Of a DNA stretch of 64,000 nt, positions 42,101-53,700 are shown one piece after another. The stretch comes from Ifrita kowaldi (lineage: Eukaryota; Chordata; Aves; Passeriformes; Cinclosomatidae), in NCBI GenBank assembly GCA_013398055.1, contig VZRS01000476.1:356905-420904 (forward strand), in the 5' to 3' direction. A program made the position numbers and the translations under genes. Below the pieces are notes generated by a model. That model saw only the letters and a program-made list of their open reading frames with translations. It ran no database searches and was not told the DNA's origin. The first letter of the stretch is position 1. Each line of letters begins with the position of its first letter.

Positions 42101-45100
42101 AAGAACTTAACTACACTAAAGGCTCTAGTGTAGACAATATTATTCCCACAGAAAAAAATCTCTCTTTATTCTGCAAAATCTTCTTTTACCTTAAATGTTT
42201 GTCAGGTTTGAGTAAAGTGTTGATGCGATTGACTATCCAGCTGAAGAGGCGCCCATACAGTGCTTTGGCCATGGCATCTCTGACATCAGTGGCTTTTTCC
42301 ACCGTGTTGGGGCGAATAATTGTTTCTCCTCGAGTCACGACACAGTGGGAGGTGAGGGCCTCTTGCAGTTCATCTGCCTGAATACACAGCAGGGATGCGC
42401 CTAGGAAGGAATGTCACAGGCACACCTCAGAGACAGATTTTGGACGGTACAACAGGCATTTTTGCAATCAAAGCTGCAAGTGCAATGTATTACAACTAAG
42501 GTCCAAATCAGTCTTGAACTGGGACTAATAAGGAATTTTCACACCAAACAAGTGTCGTTATCTAATTTAGTCACCAACCTTCCTATCTTCCACTGCAGTC
42601 AATGAGTAAGTGATTCAAAGCAGAGGCTTTAGGTTCTAAATTCCTTTATCAAGGAGGCTGTTTCTCCAGACAGTCTATGGAGAAACGCTAGGGCATCTAG
42701 GTGACTATGTAAGAAGCATCCAAGCTGTGAGGTGTGAACAACCCTCTCAGTTATAACCCACTCATAGAAGCCACTGCTGTTCTCCTTTCACTCCAAAAAA
42801 AGAGGTGCTTCTTTCCCAGTTCCACAATATTTTTCTATGGCAAGAAAACATGTAAGAAGATAGCGTGAAGACTTCATTATCCCCCCAGGGTAATTACTGA
42901 GAAAGTGTAGCAAATTTCTTGACAATCTTTGCCCCTTGGCCTCCTCCACCTCCCAGCAGCTCATAATGTAAGGCATCCCTTCCAAAGAATTAGTGAGCTG
43001 TATTTCAACAGGCACATGTGGGGAGCAAGTAATGAGCAGCTGAGAAAGAAACTGGGAAAAAACTATTCAATATGTTAATGAGGTTTTCCATCAAATGTTG
43101 AAATAGCCTTGGAAAAATTCCAAAAATGTTTTCAGGCATCTGCAGTATTAGTCATGTTTCCTGCATGCCAGTGAACTGGTTAGTCAAACAAGATGCATAA
43201 CATCGAAATTTTTTTCTTTTTTTTTTTCATTTGAATTCAGGTGGACTTAGAATTTGTCCACCTCCAGTTTTTAATTATTCTTGCAAAATTTCCATGTGAA
43301 TACAGTTTTCATTGATACCTCTCTTACAATAAAATAAATTTGCTATGAAAACACTGAAGAAAAACAATGTTAAATTAAAAAAAAACCACTTACAATTCTC
43401 AAGGGCTACTGGATTGGAAATGTTGCTCTTGTCAATCATATGTTCAGATACTACTGCAGAAAATTCAATGTTACCCACATTTAAAATGGCAGCCAGGACA
43501 CTGTACACACTTCCAAGTTCCTGAAAAGTATATAAAAAAAATGCAATACTTAATAGCCAGGTAATTTGCCTCTGTGGTTTGTGCAATGGGCATGTGCGTG
43601 TGTGTTGTTTCCTGTTGTCTGCCACATGCCCACTACTTTTAGGAATCCTGTTGTCAGCAATTATTCCTATTCTGTACTTAGCAAAGTCTTTCAAGAGTAA
43701 GACAAAGAGGGCAAGACAAACCATAGACTAACCTCTCTTCCATACTTGTTGACAGGACAGAACTGACATGAAGTAGGGAAAGCTAAAACTGGTGTGAATA
43801 TCCTCTTACACAAAAAGAATTCAGACGTTATTTATATCAACCCTTCACTGTGTCTACAGGTGCAAACATTTCTAAAAATTTAATCCGTAAATCAACAAAA
43901 ATGTAAAAAATCTGCATCTATGTTTCTTGCATCATGGAAACAAAGGTACTCCAAATAATAGGTTGTGGTGGTTTAGCAAAACTTGGTTTGTAGGGGCAGA
44001 CAAGAAAAAAAAGAGGAAAAACAACTGGTCAAAACTTCTGTGACTGGCACAGAGACAATGGCTGATGAGCAGTTTTCTAGACCACTTGGACAAGCTGGAA
44101 ATGCCTCTGGGATGACATATTTAAGAAAGAAGAGACTGCGCAAAGCTCCTTTTTCCCTTGTTCCCTCGCGAGGGGTGGCGAAGGGGAGGAGCCCCCGGAC
44201 CCTCCCGGCGCAGCAGCCAGGGCCGGACAGCCAAGAGGAGCCACCCCAGTGCCGTGAGCAGCCATGATGAGCCACATGGCCAGAAAACCCCCCAGATGAG
44301 GCTGGGACAGTGCAGCCAAGATTCTTCTGAAGCTGCCGTGGCTGGCGTGGTGCTGGCAGGCCCTCTGAGGCTGGCACGGCTTGCACCAAACCGGGCAAAA
44401 ACACCACACAGCCAGCAGCGAGAGACAGGGCGAGTCGTTCCCTGATGCAGAGCCCAGACAAGATCAACTTCTCAGCTGCAACTTACAGACACCAACTTTC
44501 TTCCAAGTCAGAGAAAAAGGAAAAGTGAGGTCACGTAAGGAAGACCAACATGGTAGCACCAAGGTCAGTGGGGGAAGAGCGAGGGCGGAGGTGCTCCCAG
44601 CACTGGACCTGAGATTCTCCTGCAAGCCATGGTGAGGATTATAATACACTTCTTAATTAAACTTTTTTCTCTATAATTCATGGAGTGCATAGCAGGGTGC
44701 AGAGATCCATGCACAGTCCGTGAAGAGGAGTGCTCACGCTAGAGCGCACAGATGCTGAGAGGCTTTTAAAGATTGAAGAAGAGAGCCTTTGCTTCCAGGC
44801 TGGAACAGCTCATCCTTAAAAGACTAAACCCCATGAACTATTATGACCCACGCTGGCAGTTGTGGGAAGATTTCAAGACCCGTGGGAGAGATTTCCACAT
44901 GGCAGCAGATTTGGGCGGGCTGTTGCTTGTGAAGGTTGAAATCACGTTAGAGAAGTTCACAGAGAGCTATCTCCCGTGGGAAGGATGCCATGGCACAGCA
45001 GAAGAAACTCTTTTCCTTAAACATAAAGAAAGACTCTTAAGAAATAAAATACTGACCAAAATCCCATGTTTGTTTCCTTGTGCAGTTAGTGGAAAGAGGG

Positions 45101-48100
45101 AGGATTGGGGAAGAAAGGTGTTCTGAAAGTTTGCTTTGGTTTTTCATTACTCTTTTTACTTTTAATTCTGTTAGTAATAAATCTTATTCATACTGTTTAA
45201 TTTTGGACCTGTTTTGCCTTGAAGTTTTTTTTTTCCTCAATAATCCTTATTTCACCTCATGAAAACAAAGTTTTAAGTTCCCCTCCGCTGCTCAGCTACA
45301 GCAGAAGCAAATAAGTGAGTAGTTTTTTCATGGTGCTTGGCACTTAACCCCCATCAAATCGCCACATAGGTCTGTATCACCTTCCACCAATGTAATCAGA
45401 AAAAGTTTCTCTGGGAGAAGAGTGAGGCCTCACATTTGGCCTCACACTCTGATTTGGCAAAGCACTTTACCCTTCAAAATGTCAGTTAGGAACTCATCAA
45501 AGCATCTTAATATGGACTTTGCTTAAATAAATTTAGATTTCAAATTATTTAGGAGGTTCTGTGATGGTTTAGTTGATAAGGTGGTGTTAGGTCATAGGTT
45601 GGACTTGATCATCTCAAAAGTCTTTTCCAACCTCATTAATTCTGTGATTCTGTGAACAAGGACTCTGTTTTGAAAACAGCTGTTATTACTCTGGACAGTG
45701 AAGTGATAGATACAGCAAATTATTTTATGTACCTATACATGAGAAAATAATTTGGAATTAATAAAATAATGCTTTCATTGCAGGTTTGACTTAGATTTTA
45801 CCTCCAAATTTTCATCTGAACAGTGAATGTTTATTGTTATACCTGATGATCTGATTATTTTTTATTCAGAAAATGCTAGGTGTACCTGTAAAGCAGACTA
45901 GGAGTCTGTGACACCGCATATTTTGAGGCATACAGTACTAGTGTGTTTTATAAATAGCAAGTTGAAAACTTTTGAAGTAGTTTTATAAAAAGCAGTTTTG
46001 CAAATCTGATTGTTATTTTATAATGATGAACTTTTTATAATTGCATAGCATTTTATCTATATTACTCAATAGTTTGCTGGTACCATGTCAGGCATCATTT
46101 ACTCAGATAAAATCTCTAATTGCTCTAGAATACTTGAGCTTGTTTTCAACACTTTCAGAAGTTAATCTAGCAGTTAATAAATAGTGATTCCAGTGACAGC
46201 AAGACAAACTGGATAAGCTCACTATAAAAAATTATGCTGAGGATAATTGGCACACAGTTTACTTAGGATTAAGCAATCATTTTCATTTTAAGCTTAGGGA
46301 CACAGTCGAAATGCAAAGAAATGGATAGCTTAACTTCTGCCATCATGTTGTATAATATGTATAGCTGCTGACATTTTTCTGCCCTTTTCCAGTGTGTTTG
46401 AAATCTGGCTTGATCTGTCTCATACAGCATAATTATTGTTCCCCTCAGGCAGTCCTTTCTTATTAATTTTGCCATGCAGCCTGAAATAAACCAGTGTGAT
46501 TTTAAGACAGGGAGTACTGACAGTAGTTACTTTTGAAACCTGTCAGTCAGTTAAAAGCGAATTTCAAAGAAATAAAGCTTTGTTTAGGTCTCAGTTTTAA
46601 CTGCAGTGGAGATTTTTTCCTGTCGATGGCTTTCAGCTAATAAAACATTGAACATGCTTATACAGAAGTTCCTCTGTGCACTGGGATGAATGTCAAAGCT
46701 TAAGGCTGCCTTACTAAAAAGTGAGCTTAGGAATGGAATTCAATGTCCTTTTCTCACTGAAAAAAATTGTCTTTGCACATGTATCTTATATCCGAACCTC
46801 AGTGGGGGAAGAAGGCTGTTCCTTCACTCTTGCAAGCACAGCCTCAGACAGGCTAATTCACCCAGAAGAGGATGTAAGACAGGCTAACATGGCTGGGGCT
46901 CACAAGTAGCCACAAGCAGATTGCCCATGGCACTCAGCCTGCTTCTGAAATTGCAGGGTCCTACAGGTAGGTAATTCGCAGATTCAGCTCACGGTGGCTT
47001 GCTGAGTTAATCAAGTGAAGATCCATGCTAGAACTGCACAATGCAGCCAGTGACCTAGTTCTAACTGCATCTTCAATATGTATGGAAGGCCTCTTCTGGA
47101 TGATCAGGATTATTGTTTCCACCCGTACAAGTGAACAAAAGAACTGGAAACAAAAACAGACTTGCTGCTTTTCATGCTTTAAATTAGGACTTATCAAGGT
47201 CTCTAGTGCTGTGACAAAAGTGCTGTCAGTGCTGAACCATGAATGTCCTTTCATGCTGCTTCTGGAAAGGTGAAAGCACAAGCGAGAGGATGTGATAGTA
47301 CAAGTGTGATATTACTAAATGTGGTTGTGAATAACATGTAGAGAAGAAAGAGACTGCAAATGCCACTGCTACTACGACTTAATGAAAAGTGACCATGGAG
47401 GAACGAAATAGGTGAATAAACCTGTTCTGCTAGCTACTTCAAATATTTACATTGAGGGAAGTCAGAAATAGTCAACTGAAGTGAGCAATTTTCTGTGAAA
47501 AGCTCCTTACCATATACAGTTTTGTCAGAGAAATTAAAACATACATCCATTGTGCAGCACTAGTGCTGTATTTCACAGATACTATATGGATCATACCTCT
47601 ACTATTTACATTGCTTATAAATAAAGTCAGAGATAAATGACACCTCTGATGCACCACTTCTCCTAAGGTAAAACTAGGGCACAGGATGGGATTTCTTTCC
47701 TTTATAAATCCAGAATCCTTTTTTATTTTAATTCTACCAAAGACAGACTGAGGAGAGGGGTTTAACAGCCAGCTGAGCAATGATATGAAATCATAAAGAA
47801 AGAACGGGTTCAGTTAAGGTTTAGTGATGAGATTCATCTCCAAAGGGATTTAAGAACTTCATTCAACTTTATCCCTGGAGTTGTGAAAATGTATTGAGTT
47901 CATCAATACTCAGTTCAACTCAATGAATTTTTAGAACTCTCACCATGGACTTCCTCTTAAAACTGAGATGAGGCTCATATTCACAGGCCTAGAATTATTG
48001 GCTAATAAACAGTTACAACATCATTTTCTATGCATTAAATTTGTTAAAATCTTCCCCTCCCACCCCAATCACTCAGCTGTGCTGTGTTCACTCATTTCGA

Positions 48101-50702
48101 AGTCTTGTTGACTAATACCATTTTATTGGTTTATCCATGCCTTGAAACCTTGAAAATTTAAATGTTACTATATAACAGTAAGTTGACCGTGCAAGATCCC
48201 AAAACATAAGCACAATACTGCTAAAGGAAGAAAATAACAAGGAATATTTGAATGCTTTATGTAAGTTTTTCCTGATTAAGGTAGCTGGTAAAGTTCACAA
48301 AGGAAAAGGGTTATCAGCACTCACCTCCAGTGTAAAACCTATGACTTTGAAGCACTGTTCTATTAATTCAAACTGAGACTTATAAAAGCTATTGTTCATG
48401 AAATCTTGCACTATTCTGAAATGATCATTTTGCAGATATCTGAAAGAGTTGATGGATACATAGTTAGAATGTAAATGAGGCTGACAATTCAACACTGCAT
48501 TTCTTAGTAATCAATTTATGCAAAAATAAACTGCATTACCTGGGAGGTCTACAATCTGGCAATTTATAATGTGCCAGTTTTTTCTTTTCTGCGAGACCAG
48601 CATAAATATAATAAAAAATATGGAAATTTTTCTCTCCTCTGAAACAACAGAAACAACAAACTGATTTAGTAATATAACCATGCTATATCTATTGATGACA
48701 CACATACTATTACTAAACGTTATTTTAATAACAGGCAAGACTCACACAAACTGACAGAGGACTCTGAAAGAAGCTTCATTACAGAACTTCCTGTGAACAC
48801 CTTTTTCATGCTGTTGTGTGTTTGTCCTCACACTGCCAGGGTGGCTGCTCGGTGCTAAAGCAGCTCAGTGCTGCTCTGCCTTTGATGCAGTTGGTAGATG
48901 CTGTGTGAGATCTTGCACATTGCTCACCCACCCACACTGAATGGGCTGCTTAACTCCAGTTATTTTAAAAAATCTTCTGACTGTGGGAGAGGTATACACT
49001 CCTGGTTCACTGAATGCAGTATGTCTACTGTTCCTTTAGCCCTGAACCAAGAAGCAGACGTTCAGCAGAAGGACCTTATGACTTGGCATGCTTTGCCTAG
49101 AAGCTAGATGCCCAAACCTAGGACAGATGTTTATTACACATTGAAGATTCCTGTGCTCCTTATGAGAAAGAACTGGATCCTTAGGTGAAAATTTACAACC
49201 ACAACTGAGCCCTGAGATGCCCAAGTCAGTCACTACTAAGTAGGAAAAAGGAATTGTGTTCAATCCCCTGCTTTGTGCATGAGCACCACTAGATCATAGA
49301 ACCATAGAATGGCTTGGGTTGGGAGGGACGTTAAGGATCATCCAGTTTCAAATCCGCTGTCATGGGCAGGGACACCTTCCACTAGACCAGGTTGCTCAGA
49401 GACCCATCCAGCCTGGCTTGGAAAGAATTTCTTTCTAATACCTAATCTAAACCTACTCTCTCTCAGTTTAAAGCCATTGCCCCTTGTTCTGTCTCTGCAT
49501 GTTCTTGCAAAAAGTCTCTCTCCATCTTTCTCGCAGGCTCTCTTCGGGTGGAAGGTGGCAATTAGGTCACCCTGAAGCTTTCTCTTCTCTAAGCTGAACA
49601 ATCCCAATTTTCTAAGCCGTTCCCCATAGGAGAGGTGCTCATCCCTCTGATAATCTTGGTGGCCTTCTCTGGAATTTCTCCAACAGGTAGAACATATTTC
49701 CTGTAGTGAGGACTCCAGAGCTGGATGCAGCACCCCAGGTGGGGTCTCACCAGAGCCACATAGAGGGGCAGATTTCCCCTCTTGACCAGCTGTCCACCCT
49801 GCTTTGGATGCAGACCAGGACATGTTTGGCTTTCTGGGCTAGGAGTGCACATGGCTGGGTCATGTCCAGCCTCTCACCCATCGGCACCCCCAAGTCTTTC
49901 TTGGCAAGGATCTTTGACCCATAACCCTCTATAAACAAATCCTACTAGATGTTCTAAAATGGAAAACAAGCAAACAAACAAAGAAATAAGCTACCATACT
50001 AGAGGAAATTCAGAGGAAGCAAATCTAAGTTATGTACTTAACACAATACTCCAAAATCCTACAAAGAAATGTATAAGTGAACTACTAGAAAGTTTTTAAT
50101 TCTTTGCATTCTTATTTTATATATCACATGGGCATTTTTGTAAGATTTGTTTAAATAACCCAGGAGGCAATGAAAAACATCTGGAGTAGTTTTCAGCTAG
50201 CTTACAGATTTATAAGCTATTCATATACAACTTTTAAGAAAAAAAATCCAGGTACCATATTCATCTTTGTGTTTTGAACCAAGGTGATTTCCTGCATCAA
50301 TAGGCCTACTCTGTAACCCCCAAATTAGGTCAAATACAATTTTCATACTTACACTGCCTGGTGGACAACTCTGGATTTTTCAAGGAGGTACTCTGAAATC
50401 TGAGCTCCTACTACAGTGCCACCACAAGTAAATTTCATTTCCAAATATTTTCCAAATCTGCTTGAGTTATCATTGATGATAGTGCCTGCATTCCCAAACG
50501 CTTCTACAAGGTTGTTCACCTGGAGAATTTTCTCCTGCAGAGTCCTGTTATTAGCCTGGATATGAAAAAGATATTGCTTCAAATTATCAGTAATTATTCA
50601 AATATATACATTTTAGGTGGTTTTTTAATCTTCTCATTGGTATTGTGAAGTGTGACATAATCAGGGCAGCCATTCCCATGGGAATTATATGGAGAGAAAG
50701 GC

Positions 50703-50734
<32 letters not shown>

Positions 50735-53700
50735 ATATATATATGTATATATATATATATATATATATGTATAATGAAATCTGTCAGAATATAGCAATCT
50801 TCAGAACTAAGGCTGTCTGGAAGAGATAACACACATAATGATAACTGCACTATCAATGAATTTCTGTGGTTTCTGTGGTTCTGTGGCTCTGAGATGGCCT
50901 ATCTGCTTTTAGGATCCTTGTTCGCATCTGGTTACTGCTCCACTGCACCCTAACAATCCAGTAGTTTACTTTCATCTCAGCTGCAAAGGGCATCAGGGGG
51001 CAAAACTGCATGCATCAGGGGCATGCAAAAAATGGCATTTTATTCAGATGATTATGGTGGCCTCTTCTGAGACTGACTATGTCCCACTGACAGCGTACTG
51101 GTTGTGGAAGGATGTTGCCCTGAGTTTGCAGCTCTTTGATGTTTTCATTTTCTGTAACAGTTTCTCACACACTTTCTGTAAACATAGCCATGTTTTGTTA
51201 ACCATCCTTTATTGTTTTTCATTCCATTCTCCTAGGTGGAGGCGTTTGATGGATTTTTCCTTTAACCAATGTGATTGAGGAGTGGTAATTTCTCCCTCCA
51301 ATCCACGGTGGTTTCTAAAAACATATATAATAAAGCTTGGGGTCTCTGACTCCCTCTTTTCTTGCTTCTCTCCTAACAAAGTGTCTGCGTGGTTCTTTTC
51401 GTGTCCAAGTGCAACAGAAGGATGAGAAGCTAGAAGAGGATTTTATTTAGTACTGTTTGGGGGACTTGAAGACACTCAGTTAAACAGGGAACTAAGTCAC
51501 AGCCCTCACTGCAGTGGGTACTTTTCCTTGTGGAAACCCCAGCATATTTTCAACTGACCCTAGTTCAGCAGGGAGGAAGGAGCAGATAGATCAGCATCAT
51601 GTTCTAATATTCTTTGGAAAATATGCAACAGTGTCACCCCACAACCAATGCCCTGTCCATAGGTTCAGCCCTTTAGGCCCAAGCTAGCAAAGCCTTACAG
51701 AGACATCCCCTCTGCCACTTACCTTGCCCAGGACAGTGAGCTGCTGAACCAGCAGATGGGCACTTTGTGTCTTGCCAGCTCCACTTTCTCCAGAAATAAC
51801 GATACACTGCAGAGAACAGAGCAAGACCCTGAGCTCATCACACCTCCCTCAGCCTGGCAGGGGATGTAATTAGACACCTCACCCATACCTGATCGGAGTT
51901 GTATGTCACCATGGACTGATAGCCTATGTCAGCAACAGCAAAAATGTGAGGAGGGTTGGCAGTCCGTTTGGCTCCAATGTACAGTTTAGAATGCTGAGTG
52001 TAAGAAAAATAAAAACATTACCACTGTCCTTTAAAAAGTTTTTTTTATTTGAAGTTTGATTTTATTTTTAGATTACTGTACAGCATGCTGAGGCTTCCAG
52101 CACTGACGTTTTCTGAGGGAGCTGTTACTGTACTCACTATACTATGAATCTGTATGTGCTTAGTACTATAAGAACTGCTAAAAAAATTAAGTGCAATTTT
52201 CTATAATTTCAGCCCTGATTACACCATGAAACTCAATTTATTAGGAGAAAATTTACTGTTTTCAGACATCATAGTTCCAGCTTATCATTTAAATTTACTT
52301 GTGCTTCACTTCCTATTAACATTTCTGCATGATATTGATGTTAAAACATAAGACCTTTCCTGTACCTGTAGTATCTGATAATTAATAAGCCCAAATTATT
52401 GTATGATCAGAAATAAGCCCAAATTATTGTATGATCAGACTTTAATATCTTTCCCCTTTTGTATAATGGGGAAACAAATTCCCTTTTGTATAACGAGGAG
52501 ACAGATTCACAGAAGTTAACATTTTACAGGGTTGCTTTGTGCACAGTCTACACTATAGACATAAAGACACCAGAAACTTCTTTTTGAGTTCCTCATTTCT
52601 GTGCTGAAATTCAGCACGTGTTAGGAATGTGTGTCGATGTATGACTTGAAAGAACATATCTACTGGTAATTCTGTTTTTCAGAGTAAGCTAAAATAAATC
52701 TCAAGAACGGTGTTTCTTTATACTTAACATGAATATTTATATTTTAGTGAAAATTGGTGCTAGTTTAAAATAACCAAACCTAAATTTTCACACCTGTGAA
52801 GAATAAATATCTATGTTCCGAAATGGATTGACAGCGATGAGAATGTCCCCAACATATGTGTAGATCTGATCCTTGGCATAACCCTTCTGCAGCTGTTCTG
52901 TTACTGTATTCTGATGGAGAAGGAACAGGAACAATGAATCACATGGGGAAAAAGAGAATATTAGGAAAATGTGTAAAATATTTATGTCGTTGCAATGAGG
53001 GAGGATAGGGAGGGAAGGTATTTATGGTCAGGATATGATTGATCATGATCAAAATAAAGTGATATTTTCAAACACACTGGCGTTTCAAACTCACTTTGAA
53101 CAATATATACTTACAGATCCCCAAGAGGCTGTAGAAGAAGGAGTTAATAAGTACTGCTTTCATTCAGTTAATCGGAGGTTTCCATGAGACAGTCTTGTCT
53201 ACATTTCTAATACTAAAGTTTCATGTAACTTATCAAGCAAGAGCCATATGATTGAGTCCATAAGTGCCATTACAGCTGCTCTAACATTACTCTCAGTTAT
53301 GATACAACACAGATGTTCAACTGTTTGGTTGCCCTTAATGTAAACAAAAAGGCATCTTTCTGTATTGCCAACCAGTCTCTGCTGTGATTGTTCTTTGCTG
53401 TTGCAGAGCCAGTTCTCCCTCAACTAAGAAAAAAGAAGGGCCCATTAGTGGCATTCAAATCTCTTGATGTAATTTCTCTCCGCTTCTTCAGCAAATACAG
53501 CTGGGTATATAAAGTGAGTGGTTAGGTTTCCAATCAAAACAGGCTACAGAGCTGAATGAAGAAATTCAAACCAGCCTTGAGACTAATCTGAGGTACATGT
53601 GAAAATATACAGGCTGGAACAGAACAACTGGCAGCAGAGGACTACAGAAGGAATTGCTTTCCTTCCTCATCCATCTGTTCACAGTGTTGTACACTGTGTC

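Larger units (their letters stand above)
40347..52793 (-). other. MYO3A introns between exons 10 and 2
   Basis: Introns 40347-42189 and 42401-43393 are plain AT-rich DNA. 43521-48324 carries the 1.4-kb LTR and a CR1 tip. 48639-50352 carries a CR1. 50556-51722 carries the TA repeat and the 304-bp LTR. 51994-52793 carries the tandem duplications. Introns 48440-48539 and 51807-51888 are only 100 and 82 bp. Confidence 0.8.

Noticed and set aside
43973..44467. 164-codon minus-strand frame plus several overlapping plus-strand frames
   Set aside because: They fall in the GC-rich block of the 1.4-kb solo LTR and show no gag, pol or env similarity.
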